Shown here: piece after piece, positions 13,887 through 21,850 of the stretch
Position numbering within the stretch: position 1 is the first letter of the stretch
How the letters are laid out: each line of letters starts with the position of its first letter
Source: Opitutaceae bacterium
GTDB lineage: Bacteria; Verrucomicrobiota; Verrucomicrobiae; Opitutales; Opitutaceae
Direction: 5' to 3'
Assembly (NCBI GenBank): GCA_031266495.1
Contig: JAISAX010000846.1
Span: forward strand, 1-22,150
DNA length: 22,150 bases
The notes under the pieces: generated by a model
What the model was told of the DNA's origin: nothing
Database searches by the model: none
Seen by the model: only the letters and a program-made list of their open reading frames with translations
Made by a program: the position numbers and the translations under genes

Positions 13887-16558
13887 CGTTCGGGAACAAA
13901 TTCGGTGGTGAACGTGGCGGATCGGACAGGATCGTTTTTCTCGATGCAAAAGCCACAACGACGACCGGGCGGAGCGTCGGGCGTGTCGGCATGGATGAGA
14001 ACAAATTTCCCTGTCGTGGAAAACCGGATACTCATGCGGCGCCCGCTCGCAAGTGTCACGGGGAGGGTGATCGTATCGGAAAAGGTGGCGGCGCGGATGT
14101 CGTGCCACTGCCGGAAGGGTTCGGAATGAGCGGCAAGAAACGCATCGCGATCGACGGCGGCAAAGGCATCGGGGAGGTGCGGCGTTCCTTGCAGGTGAAG
14201 TGCAAGGCTCAGGCGGGCATCGGGGGTGAGCGGATCGGTCAGCGCAACGGTGACTTCATCGACGAGGCGGGCATCCGCGCCCTCGCCGTCGATGCGCAGG
14301 GTCCGGGCGGCGGATGCATCGGGACGGTAGCGGGGCTGGGCCGCGCTGACAAGGGCGCGGACCGGATCAAAGCGCAGGAGTTGGCCCGGATCGGCGGGCG
14401 TCTGGCCCTCGCCGTTGACGAGGGGCACATTGTGGGCGAGACCGCGCGTATAGTATCCGCGGTAAAGCGGCGATCCGTAGCCCACCGTGCCGGGATCATG
14501 GGTGACATCGACGCCATCAAGGCTGGCCGACCAGTTGAGGGCTTCGGCCTGGGCATGCGAGCTGGCGATCTGGCCGTAATGAAAAAAGACTTGCCAGTGA
14601 CCTCGCCGGAGAAGGGCAAAACGGGTGGACTCCATCGATCGCGAAACGACCGGAGGCAGTTCGGGCAGCGGCGCACCGGAATCCGCAGCCTCTTTTTTCC
14701 CGTCGTTGACGAGGGAAATGGCGTCGGGTGGATCCAGCAGGGTGCTCCAGCCCATGGCCGTATTTTGCCGGCGCTGTTCCTGGAGCCGGGCGACTCCCCA
14801 TGCCGTCGGAAGAACGCGGTATCCATCCTTCAACCACGGAGAGGGAGCGCGGAGGATTTGCGTGGAGTCAGCCGGATTGGGGAGGACGCCATCCGGGAAA
14901 CGGATCATGAGCGGGGCGAGCATGAGATTCTGGATAATGGCGGCCTCCTCCCGCAGGAGATGTCCCTTGCCCAGAAGCCCGGCGAAGAGCAGGAGCGGAT
15001 GCGTGGCGTTTATGATGAAGTTGTTATAGTCCAGCGACTGCTCGTACCAGAAATAGTCGGAGGTCACGCCGCGGCGGAATTGCTCGCGCAGACCCCAGGG
15101 GCCTTCAAGCGCCCGGCGCCACATCGCGTCGTCGTCGAACAGGAGCGCCACACGGGCTTCGGTGGCCCGGTGCCACACTCCCTTGTTGTGGATGACCTGA
15201 TAGTTGCCCGAAAGCATGTCGGTCTGGGGCCTGAAAAACTGCTCGAACCACATGCGGCGGCGTTCCGGCGTGAGGCCGGGATACCCGGCGAGCAGCCGGA
15301 CCGTCCCGGTGAGACCGCTGACCCAGATGGTGTCGTCGAGGGCCTGGTAGCCGAGACGGGAGTGTTCGTGGATGTTGGGATGAAGGGGCCAGTTCGGGAG
15401 GTTTTGCGCGTAGTAGTCGATCTGGGCGGTCGCCCAGGCGGCATAACGTTCCTCGCCAGTGATACGGTAGAGACGAGCCGCTTCGGTCGCCTTGCCGATG
15501 TGGCGTGAGCGGAAACCGAATACCCATGCGTTGAGGAGAGCGGGCGTCACCTTGACCTCGTGGCCGGAGCGGCTGCGGAACGTGGCGGTCTCTTCTCCCG
15601 GAATCCGGTCTTCCCATACAAGAAACGAACTGTCACGCGGACTGATGAAGGCGTGGTAATAGCCGGCGCGCCAGTCGGCGCGGTCATGCGGATGGCGTGC
15701 CATCCATGCGTCGGTCTCACGCCGGACGGAGGCGAGCCACTTTTTCCAGTGCGGGTCGGTGGCCGCGAGACGTCGGGCATTCTCCCAGTCCTCGCGCGGC
15801 GTCCGGAGAGGCGAGCCGTCAGGCCCGGGGAGCTTCAGGGAAAGATTGCCCCCGGTGAAGGCCTTTTCGGGAAAGGGTTTTGGGAAAGCAGGCAGACGGC
15901 GGGCTTCGGACATCCATTCCGGAATGGAGTAACTGACGGCCTGCTGCTGGCGCAGTTCCTCGCCTCCGGCAGAGGCGGGGATCCGGGTGAGGGTGAAATC
16001 GTCAAGCCAGGCGAGAACGGTATTGGGGACGTAGGAGCGGATCCAGAGAGTGGCGTGGGTGGCTCCTTCGGGGGCCGTGGCATGGAGGATACGCTTCCCC
16101 CAGGCATACTGGAGGGCGGGGAGGCTGCACTGGTATTTGTGTTCGGATGACATGTGCTTGCCCGCGGCGTCAACAAAGATCATGTGGACGGACAGGCCCG
16201 AACCCTCGACGTTGCGTCCCCAAAAAGTGACTTCGTAAGCGGCGCCTGGTATGATGCGAAACCGGTTCAGATAAAGGCTGCTTCCGGATTTGGTATCCCT
16301 GTCATCGATACGCAATCCGTATTTTCCGGTGCGGGCGGCTTCGGGCGAAACCGTGCTGCGGCCCTGGTCGGACGCGGAAACGAACCATCCTTTCAATCCG
16401 TCCTCGAATCCCGGATTGGGCAAGGCAACCGGCCGGGCGCAGAGCGTGGCGCCAAGACCGACGGTGAAAGCAAGCGCGGCAACCGGCGCGGGAAGGCGAA
16501 TCGCAAATGACATGACCGAGGCGGGCGCGCGGCCATGAGGCGTCGCATTCGTATTCAT
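13883..16558 (-). CDS. Heparinase II/III-like polysaccharide lyase with N-terminal carbohydrate-binding module
   Basis: The 891-residue exported protein has a signal peptide in residues 1-42 (alternative start at 16513). Residues of about 45-195 resemble a CBM4/9-type jelly-roll module (LPNPGFEDGLKGWFVS, AYEVTFWGRN, AWLDDFTLTRI). The middle is an alpha-toroid with HEHSRLGYQALDD (near 390-405) and YEQSLDYNNFIINATHPLLL (near 500). A C-terminal beta-sandwich carries the heparinase II/III hallmark: HYGQIASSHAQAEALNW near 655-675, then DPGTVGYGSPLYRGYYTRGL and AHN. The usual HGHYD-type core is replaced by SSHAQAEAL, so catalysis may differ. Its partner is the alginate-lyase-family gene that overlaps its stop. 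It probably shares a transcript with the prepilin-like gene, with a C14 tract just before its start. Likely target: uronic-acid polysaccharides. Confidence 0.82.
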   Translation of the reverse strand: MNTNATPHGRAPASVMSFAIRLPAPVAALAFTVGLGATLCARPVALPNPGFEDGLKGWFVSASDQGRSTVSPEAARTGKYGLRIDDRDTKSGSSLYLNRFRIIPGAAYEVTFWGRNVEGSGLSVHMIFVDAAGKHMSSEHKYQCSLPALQYAWGKRILHATAPEGATHATLWIRSYVPNTVLAWLDDFTLTRIPASAGGEELRQQQAVSYSIPEWMSEARRLPAFPKPFPEKAFTGGNLSLKLPGPDGSPLRTPREDWENARRLAATDPHWKKWLASVRRETDAWMARHPHDRADWRAGYYHAFISPRDSSFLVWEDRIPGEETATFRSRSGHEVKVTPALLNAWVFGFRSRHIGKATEAARLYRITGEERYAAWATAQIDYYAQNLPNWPLHPNIHEHSRLGYQALDDTIWVSGLTGTVRLLAGYPGLTPERRRMWFEQFFRPQTDMLSGNYQVIHNKGVWHRATEARVALLFDDDAMWRRALEGPWGLREQFRRGVTSDYFWYEQSLDYNNFIINATHPLLLFAGLLGKGHLLREEAAIIQNLMLAPLMIRFPDGVLPNPADSTQILRAPSPWLKDGYRVLPTAWGVARLQEQRRQNTAMGWSTLLDPPDAISLVNDGKKEAADSGAPLPELPPVVSRSMESTRFALLRRGHWQVFFHYGQIASSHAQAEALNWSASLDGVDVTHDPGTVGYGSPLYRGYYTRGLAHNVPLVNGEGQTPADPGQLLRFDPVRALVSAAQPRYRPDASAARTLRIDGEGADARLVDEVTVALTDPLTPDARLSLALHLQGTPHLPDAFAAVDRDAFLAAHSEPFRQWHDIRAATFSDTITLPVTLASGRRMSIRFSTTGKFVLIHADTPDAPPGRRCGFCIEKNDPVRSATFTTEFVPER

Positions 16559-16575
16559 TAATATGTGACGTTTTC

Positions 16576-16596
16576 GGGGGGGGGGGGGGAGGGGGG
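16576..16596 (-). repeat. Poly-C tract between the prepilin-like and lyase genes
   Basis: The plus strand reads G14 A G6, so the transcript of the minus-strand operon carries C6 T C14. The tract begins 4 bases after the stop of the prepilin-like gene and ends 17 bases before the lyase start codon. It fills half of the 42-bp gap. Confidence 0.9.
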
Positions 16597-16600
16597 AGAA

Positions 16601-17260
16601 TCAGTTGGTCAGCTTGAAGCGCGGATCGCTTCCGGGAATCATGCCCTGGAGGGATTCGACATGGCCGTCAAAAAAGAGGTAGTTGGCGCGTTCGCCGGGG
16701 TGGCGACGCACGACGTCGGCAGAGCCGCCGGTTTCGCCGTTTCGGTCAATTTCGATGACAAGGAAGTTTTTCGAGGGCGTCGCGATAGCGCTGCGTTGAT
16801 AGGCCAGAGCAGCATTGCCGCCTGGCTCCCGGATTTGCGTGTTGATTGCGTAGGGTTGATTGCGCTCGGTCGCAGGCGGATTCAGATCGGGCCATCGCCA
16901 GGCCGGACAGACAAGAACGCCGACATTTTTGGTCTCATCAAGTGCGACCCCGATACGCCCCTCCGGGATGCCGATGTAAGAGGCGAGCTGCATCATCCAT
17001 GTCTTGTCGTAGTCGGGATTGGTCCGGGTTGTGCCATCGTGATAACGTATCGGATACATTCCTCTGTTTTCGTCGGCAAAGAGATTGAGAGCAGTGCCGA
17101 GTTGCCGGAGATGAGAGATACATTGCGCTGCGCGGGCCGATTGCCTGACACGCCCGACAGTGGGAATGATGATCGCGGCGAGTATGCCAATAATGGCGAT
17201 GATCGTAAGCAGTTCGATCAGCGTGAAAGCACGAGGAGACGGGCAGAGGTGTTTTTTCAT
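16601..17260 (-). CDS. Prepilin-type N-terminal methylation protein (type II pseudopilin-like)
   Basis: The 219-residue protein starts MKKHLCPSPRAFTLIELL, with the conserved Glu five residues after the cleavage position of a type IV prepilin, followed by a single hydrophobic helix (TIIAIIGILAAIIIP). RQSARAAQCISHLRQLGTAL and FADENRGMYP follow. The C-terminus has RHPGERANYLFFDGHV, typical of the large pseudopilin-like family of Planctomycetes and Verrucomicrobia (H-X9-DG type). The start at 17260 is preferred over 17299 because it puts the leader peptide at normal length and the operator candidate at 50 bp. It is the first gene of the operon with the two lyases, so the protein may help secrete or display them. 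Type II secretion is the usual context, but no other secretion gene is in the window. Confidence 0.88.
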   Translation of the reverse strand: MKKHLCPSPRAFTLIELLTIIAIIGILAAIIIPTVGRVRQSARAAQCISHLRQLGTALNLFADENRGMYPIRYHDGTTRTNPDYDKTWMMQLASYIGIPEGRIGVALDETKNVGVLVCPAWRWPDLNPPATERNQPYAINTQIREPGGNAALAYQRSAIATPSKNFLVIEIDRNGETGGSADVVRRHPGERANYLFFDGHVESLQGMIPGSDPRFKLTN

Positions 17261-17310
17261 AACGGCAGGATTGAAAAACCGGATGATAACAGGGGACAAG
17301 CATTCCGTGT

Positions 17311-17324
17311 GATAACACGTTATG
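17311..17324 (-). promoter_or_regulatory. Operator candidate upstream of the prepilin-lyase operon
   Basis: GATAACACGTTATG has inverted arms ATAAC and GTTAT around a two-base centre. It lies 50 bp before ATG 17260. On the minus strand TTGTCC follows, 13 bases after ACGTGTTA. Confidence 0.7.
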
Positions 17325-17390
17325 TCCTGCGATCAGGATTGCGGGCACACGTAAACGCACAATCGGGAACAGAAAAAATGCTTTTGCGGA

Positions 17391-18263
17391 TCATGGCTGT
17401 TTCCGGAATGCGCGAAGCATGGTCGCGAGGACGATCACCAGGGCTCCGGCAAGGAGTGTCGATGCGGAAGTCTCGGGGATCGTCGGGGCTGCGGTGAAAT
17501 CGACCGAGAGATTGGAAAAGTTGATGTCGGAACGCTCAGTGCCGTTGATGATGAGGAAGGAGAAAGCGTTGAAGGTCGTGAAGGGAGTCGCGCCATCAAT
17601 GATGCTGGTGGCGGTGATGCTGCCGATTTGCGAGGTGACAGCGACGCGATTCCCGGAAAGCAGTTCGATCGTGAAGGAGCCGGTATATGCGGCGCCGTTG
17701 GCAGGCGTGAAAGTGAAGTTCGACGAATCCTGAACGCCGACCAGAGGAGACACCGTGCCGGTGGACCACAGGACGTCGTTCGTCCCCGTACGTTCGCGTA
17801 TTCCATTGCCGCTGTTGCTGACGCCGTAGTCGGCGCGATAGCCGGTCGCGTTGCCAAAGCCATTGGTCGTGCCGGTCGTGTTGAAAAGCCCGAAGCGCAG
17901 GGTTTGCCCGATGTCGGTGCGAAGATTGGTGATCGTAGCGGTAAAGCTGAGACTGAGCGTGTCGCCGACAGTGGCGAGCGACCGGGAGTTGAATTTGCCG
18001 ACAAAGTAATCGAGCGTGTTGGCAGTCGTCACGCCGTTCTGGAACTGGAGTTTGGTGTGGGGCACGGGAATGGGGGTGCCGCCGTAGAAAAATTTTCCGC
18101 TCCCTGTGCCACCGGCGCCGGTGCCGGTGCCGCCGGCGGCAAAGATGTCCGTGCCTTCGGTGGCGGTTGTCCAGACGAAGAGTTGTTCGGCGCGGGCGGC
18201 GAAGGCGAAGGCGCCTGTCAGGATGATGGCAAGGGAGGCGGTTTTGAGGAGCGGGTTGTTCAT
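17391..18263 (-). CDS. PEP-CTERM-like exported protein (PET variant)
   Basis: The 290-residue exported protein has a signal peptide (LAIILTGAFAFAARA). Its body is Gly-, Thr- and Asn-rich and predicted to be beta-stranded, with segments such as DTLSLSFTATITNLRTDIGQ and FSFLIINGTERSDINFSNLS, like other PEP-CTERM domain proteins of unknown ligand. The tail reads TIPETSASTLLAGALVIVLA and ends in a basic RAFRKQP stretch. The sorting motif is therefore PET, not PEP, a known type of variation in this class. No enzyme motif is seen. The gene follows the AraC regulator on the same strand after a 248-bp spacer with poly-C tracts, and is separated from the prepilin-like gene by 130 bp holding the operator candidate, so it probably has its own transcript. 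Confidence 0.8.
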   Translation of the reverse strand: MNNPLLKTASLAIILTGAFAFAARAEQLFVWTTATEGTDIFAAGGTGTGAGGTGSGKFFYGGTPIPVPHTKLQFQNGVTTANTLDYFVGKFNSRSLATVGDTLSLSFTATITNLRTDIGQTLRFGLFNTTGTTNGFGNATGYRADYGVSNSGNGIRERTGTNDVLWSTGTVSPLVGVQDSSNFTFTPANGAAYTGSFTIELLSGNRVAVTSQIGSITATSIIDGATPFTTFNAFSFLIINGTERSDINFSNLSVDFTAAPTIPETSASTLLAGALVIVLATMLRAFRKQP

Positions 18264-18511
18264 GACAGTGTGTTGGAGTGGTGATTGGCGGATTGTCGTC
18301 CGGAATGCACTACGGGATGCAGTGCCGCCGCGGATCGTTCCATCGACGCGAAAGCAATCTGGGCACGACGGCTCGATGCCTCCAGCCGAAGTCCATGCAC
18401 TGGGGAAATGAAGATATGGAGAAAACTCCGATAAAGGCGCTGCGGGGGGGGGGGGAGGGGAAGTGGGGGGGGATTTTGGGATGCGCCTCCGCGAGATGGG
18501 GACTGTTACGT
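18264..18511. other. Spacer between AraC regulator and PEP-CTERM-like gene
   Basis: No gene is seen. The spacer holds a small hairpin (GCACT/AGTGC at about 18307-18325) and the G-rich runs described separately at 18444-18472. The promoter of the minus-strand gene at 18263 should lie here, but I cannot point to clear -35 and -10 boxes. Confidence 0.5.
18444..18472 (-). repeat. Poly-C tracts downstream of the AraC gene
   Basis: The plus strand reads G12 A G4 AAGT G8. On the minus strand this is C8 ACTT C4 T C12, beginning about 40 bases after the stop of the AraC gene. Confidence 0.9.
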
Positions 18512-19375
18512 TTACTTGCGAAGCGCGGTGGGAGCGACGTCCCAGTGTTCGTGAAAGCGACGGGAAAAATAAAGCGGGTCGCTGAACCCCACGCGAGCCG
18601 CAATCTCCTTGATGCTCAGAGTGGTGGTCTGGAGAAGGGTCATGGCCTCGCGCATCCTCAGTTGTAACAGATACGCAGATACACTGTGTCCGGCATAACG
18701 GCTGAACAGGAGCCGGAAATGGTTGGGGCTCACATCGAGGATCTCGGCGTGGAGGAGTTTTATCGCGTCGGGACGGCGAAAGTTTTCCTCCAGCCAGGTC
18801 AGGCCGCGCCGCACGGCGGGATGCACGCGGTGGCGGCTGGCGGAACCCGCCGGAGCCGGATCCTTGGCCGGTTCCCAGGGACGGGCGGAGACCCAGAAGC
18901 GCGCCATGCTGGCCTTGAGTTCGCCTTCGAGTTGCAGGGCGATTTCACGAGGGAGCGCAGGATCGCCGTGCGGACTTGCCCGCATGTAGCCGGGAAAAGT
19001 CCAGAGACGAAGCATGCGGAGGAGTGACGTTTTTTCGAGGCTGCGCCTGCTGTCGTCGGCGAGGTAGAGGGTGCCGGTGCCGGGATCGAAACCCGGAGCA
19101 TCAAACTGACACCAGACGAGTTCGCAGACTTCACCTTCGGGCACGCGCCAGTAGCGGTGAGCGTGGCGGGGGACAAAAAAAATGGCGCCTTCGTCGAGGC
19201 GCGCATCGTTGCCGTCGATCGTGTAGGTGAGGCTGCCTTTGAGGATGCGGATGTAGCGGTGCGAAACGAGGTGCTCGTCACGCGTGCGGTGTCCGCTGAA
19301 CGTTTCGCGACAGGTGCAGATAATCTGGAACGGGGCGCGGAGGAGGTGTTCGAGCTGGTCGAGCGGGAAAAGCAT
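18512..19375 (-). CDS. AraC-family transcriptional regulator
   Basis: The 287-residue cytoplasmic regulator has an N-terminal cupin-type sensing domain: HLVSHRYIRILKGSLTY, DEGAIFFVPRHAHRYWR, VCELVWCQFD. The C-terminal two-part helix-turn-helix DNA-binding domain (roughly residues 185-285) reads LTWLEENFRRPDAIKLLHAE, SPNHFRLLFSRYAGHSVSAY and the strongly conserved SIKEIAARVGFSDPLYFSRR followed by FHEHWDVAPTALRK. The length is normal for the family. It is transcribed divergently from the FAD-dependent oxidoreductase with a 140-bp shared spacer, so that gene is a likely target. The sensed ligand is probably a sugar, judging from the neighbouring lyases, but this is inference. Confidence 0.93.
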   Translation of the reverse strand: MLFPLDQLEHLLRAPFQIICTCRETFSGHRTRDEHLVSHRYIRILKGSLTYTIDGNDARLDEGAIFFVPRHAHRYWRVPEGEVCELVWCQFDAPGFDPGTGTLYLADDSRRSLEKTSLLRMLRLWTFPGYMRASPHGDPALPREIALQLEGELKASMARFWVSARPWEPAKDPAPAGSASRHRVHPAVRRGLTWLEENFRRPDAIKLLHAEILDVSPNHFRLLFSRYAGHSVSAYLLQLRMREAMTLLQTTTLSIKEIAARVGFSDPLYFSRRFHEHWDVAPTALRK

Positions 19376-19515
19376 GGTCCGGGTTTAGGGACGCGGGATA
19401 TTTTTGCAACCGGGAGGGAGGAGGGAACCGCGATTCGTGTCCGCCTGCATGTTTTCGTGCGTTTCGTGAATATATCGATGATTGGCCGTACAAGGGCGGA
19501 TCGCAGGGTTAGGGG
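19376..19515. promoter_or_regulatory. Divergent promoter region between araC-type and oxidoreductase genes
   Basis: This 140-bp spacer must hold both promoters. An AT-rich stretch, TGAATATATCGATGATTGG, at about 19466-19484 is the only sequence that stands out. No copy of the GATAACACGTTATC site is seen here. Confidence 0.4.
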
Positions 19516-20946
19516 ATGCGCAAATCGGGTGTCACTCACAGCATGGGCAACGGTCCGGAGTCCTCGGACGGGATCGATTGCATCGTGGAACCCGCACGGC
19601 GTGTGCCGGTGGCATTTGACGCGGAGGTATGCGTCGTGGGCGGTTCGTGCACGGGTGTTTTCGCCGCGGTGCGCGCGGCGCGGGCAGGGTTGCGCGTGGC
19701 CCTGGTGGAGCAGGGTGTAATTCTGGGCGGATCAGCGACCGCGGCCCAAGTCAACGAATGGCATTCGCTGGCCGATGCCCGGGGGGAACAGCGGGTGATC
19801 GGCGGATTGACCGTAGAGGTTATCAACCGGTTGCGACGGAGGGATGCCGTGATCGAAACCTTGCCGGGGCGGGCGGACACGCGATTCCGTTTTAACAGTG
19901 CGGAGCTGGCCACGGAACTGGATGAACTGGTCCGCGAACATGCCGCCATCCGGGTGTTTCTTTCGGCGCGCTGCGTAGCGGGGACCCGGGACGGCGGGAA
20001 GGTCACGGCGGCCGTGATCGAGGACAAGAGCGGGCGGCGGGCGATCCGGGCGAGGTTCTTTGTCGATGCCTCCGGTGACGGGGATTTGCTGCGGCGGTCG
20101 GGTTTTGCCGCCTGGCAAAACACACGATTGCAGCCGGTGAGTTATCAGCAACTCGTCGCCGGCCTCGGCGCATTGTCAGCGGATTTTGGAGGAAAAATCC
20201 GGAATATCTGGGCGAAGGTGCGGGGACGGGCGTCCGAATTCTCGTATCCGACGGACAATGGCACGCCTTGGTTCTTCGACTATCCGGCGCCGGCCTCGGC
20301 CGATGTCTGCAATGTTTTCGGAGCGCGGCTCAATGGCGTGGATGCATCCGACGCCGACCAGCTCACGGCGGCGCTGATGGAAGGACGCCGGCGGCAACGG
20401 GCGTTGCTCGACATGATCCGGGCGGTGTGCGGAGAAGGTCGCGGAGGGGCCCGCGCAGTTATGGCCTTGTCCCACCCTCATGCGATCGGCGTGCGGGAAA
20501 CATGGCATGCGACCTGCCTGCACAGACTCACCGCCGACGAATTGCTGAGCGGTGTCGATTTTCCGGATACCGCGGCTGTCGGAACGTATCCGGTGGATGT
20601 GCATTCCCCGAAAGGCACGCTGCTGCGCTACCTCGACGGCACGGAGAAACTCGTGGCCCTTGATGGTTCTGTCTCGGAACGCCGCTGGAGAGCCGCCGGG
20701 AATGCGAACACGCCACTGTTTTACCGGATTCCGTTTCGCAGCCTTGTGCCGGAAGGGGCCGAAAACCTGCTGGTCGCGGGACGGTTGCTCGACGCCGATC
20801 GCGAGGCCTTTGGCGGCGTGCGGGTGATGGTCAACTGCAACCAGACGGGGGAGGCGGCCGGAGTGGCGGCGGCCTTGTGCCTGCGCGACGGATGCGCGCC
20901 CGCGAAGCTGGGCCACCGCACGCTGCGCGAAACGCTGTTTTCCTGA
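19516..20946 (+). CDS. FAD-dependent oxidoreductase (FAD_oxidored type)
   Basis: The 476-residue protein begins with a dinucleotide-binding fold: VCVVGGSCTGVFAAVRAARA followed by GLRVALVEQGVILGGSATAA, the classic Rossmann motif with an acidic residue ending strand two. RARFFVDASGDGDLLRRSGF gives the second conserved region (DASGDGDL) of the FAD_oxidored family. The end carries ENLLVAGRLLDADREAFGGV and NCNQTGEAAGVAAALCLRDG, the C-terminal FAD-contacting motif. No signal peptide is seen, so it is likely cytoplasmic. The family often occurs in glycan-degradation loci of Verrucomicrobia and Planctomycetes; substrates are mostly unknown, and oxidation or dehydrogenation of a sugar or organic acid is plausible. 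ATG 19516 is taken, with 19543 as an alternative. Control by the divergent AraC protein is likely. Confidence 0.85.
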   Translation: MRKSGVTHSMGNGPESSDGIDCIVEPARRVPVAFDAEVCVVGGSCTGVFAAVRAARAGLRVALVEQGVILGGSATAAQVNEWHSLADARGEQRVIGGLTVEVINRLRRRDAVIETLPGRADTRFRFNSAELATELDELVREHAAIRVFLSARCVAGTRDGGKVTAAVIEDKSGRRAIRARFFVDASGDGDLLRRSGFAAWQNTRLQPVSYQQLVAGLGALSADFGGKIRNIWAKVRGRASEFSYPTDNGTPWFFDYPAPASADVCNVFGARLNGVDASDADQLTAALMEGRRRQRALLDMIRAVCGEGRGGARAVMALSHPHAIGVRETWHATCLHRLTADELLSGVDFPDTAAVGTYPVDVHSPKGTLLRYLDGTEKLVALDGSVSERRWRAAGNANTPLFYRIPFRSLVPEGAENLLVAGRLLDADREAFGGVRVMVNCNQTGEAAGVAAALCLRDGCAPAKLGHRTLRETLFS

Positions 20947-21013
20947 AGTCCTGCGTATCGAGTTCCGCGAAACGAGTACGATGTTCGGGAAGCAATCCCT
21001 GTGTTTGTATCGG

Positions 21014-21850
21014 TCAGCGAACGGTGCGGCGATGCCACACCGTCAGGACACACAGGATACTCCCTATAAGCAGGGAAACATGAGCAGGCTCGGGAACAGC
21101 AGTGGGAGCGGCGACCGAGACGCGGTCAAAGACCACCGTATTATTCCCGCTCCCGACATTCATGATCTGGAAGTAGGGGACCGTGCGATTCACGTAAGCG
21201 GAGCCGCTCACACTTTCAGGAGCCGTTTTGGTGTCGCCTGCAAAAAGTGTGACGGTCTCGGCCGTACCATCGAGGGTGAATCCAAATGTTGTGGTAGAAG
21301 TTTGAATACCGGACAACGAGGCAATTTTGGTTCCGGTGGTCAGAGCCTTATCCATCGTGCTTTTCTGGTAAAAATCCACGTTGTAGGTGCCGCTGACAGA
21401 ATCGTAGGTGAGCACCAGTCCCATGACCTGCTGCCGGGCATTCGCAGGGTCAGCGACATTGAGTAGAGTGGCATCATTGGTGTTGCCCACCAGATAGAGC
21501 ATGACCCGGCCCGTGCCGGTGAAAGCACTGGCGAGACGGAACTGGAAGGAAATGGGTTCGGCGTTGTTATAGCTGCTGGACCATGTGAACGCAGTATCGA
21601 AGGTCCGGATATAACTGGTCTTCCAGTTGCCATCCGCAGTCAGCGACAGGGTGCCCCCCACGCTGGCGTCAAAGGTGCCATAGTCGGCTGTGTCTCCGCC
21701 GCGCAGGAGCGTCGCGGGCAGGGATGTGCCGCCGAAGGTTTCGTCCAACGGCGTGTATGCGGCAAAAACCGCGGGTAGTGAGCCAATCATGACGAAGGCT
21801 GCCGTGAAAAGGGCGGCGAATGAAGAACCGGAGGAGTTGTGTGTTTTCAT
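21014..21850 (-). CDS. PEP-CTERM exported protein
   Basis: The 278-residue protein starts at ATG 21850 with a signal peptide (FAALFTAAFVMIGSLPAVFA). An in-frame ATG at 22069 would put 73 Pro/Arg-rich residues before it and is rejected. The body is predicted beta-sandwich (YTPLDETFGGTSLPATLLRG, GRVMLYLVGNTNDATLLNV, TTFGFTLDGTAETVTLFAGD) and resembles LamG- or concanavalin-like PEP-CTERM proteins that may bind glycans; this is a guess from pattern only. The C-terminus reads VPEPAHVSLLIGSILCVLTV and ends in HRRTVR, a standard PEP-CTERM signal. It converges with the oxidoreductase gene, with a 67-bp gap lacking an obvious terminator hairpin. An operator candidate lies 230 bp upstream. Confidence 0.85.
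   Translation of the reverse strand: MKTHNSSGSSFAALFTAAFVMIGSLPAVFAAYTPLDETFGGTSLPATLLRGGDTADYGTFDASVGGTLSLTADGNWKTSYIRTFDTAFTWSSSYNNAEPISFQFRLASAFTGTGRVMLYLVGNTNDATLLNVADPANARQQVMGLVLTYDSVSGTYNVDFYQKSTMDKALTTGTKIASLSGIQTSTTTFGFTLDGTAETVTLFAGDTKTAPESVSGSAYVNRTVPYFQIMNVGSGNNTVVFDRVSVAAPTAVPEPAHVSLLIGSILCVLTVWHRRTVR

Noticed and set aside
12636..14108. Longer form of the alginate-lyase-family protein starting at 14108
   Set aside because: It would overlap the upstream gene by over 200 bp, whereas ATG 13886 gives a signal peptide and an ATGA overlap.
13991..15508. 505-codon open frame on the plus strand opposite the heparinase-like gene
   Set aside because: No recognisable motif, and the minus-strand gene has a signal peptide, binding module and lyase motifs in order.
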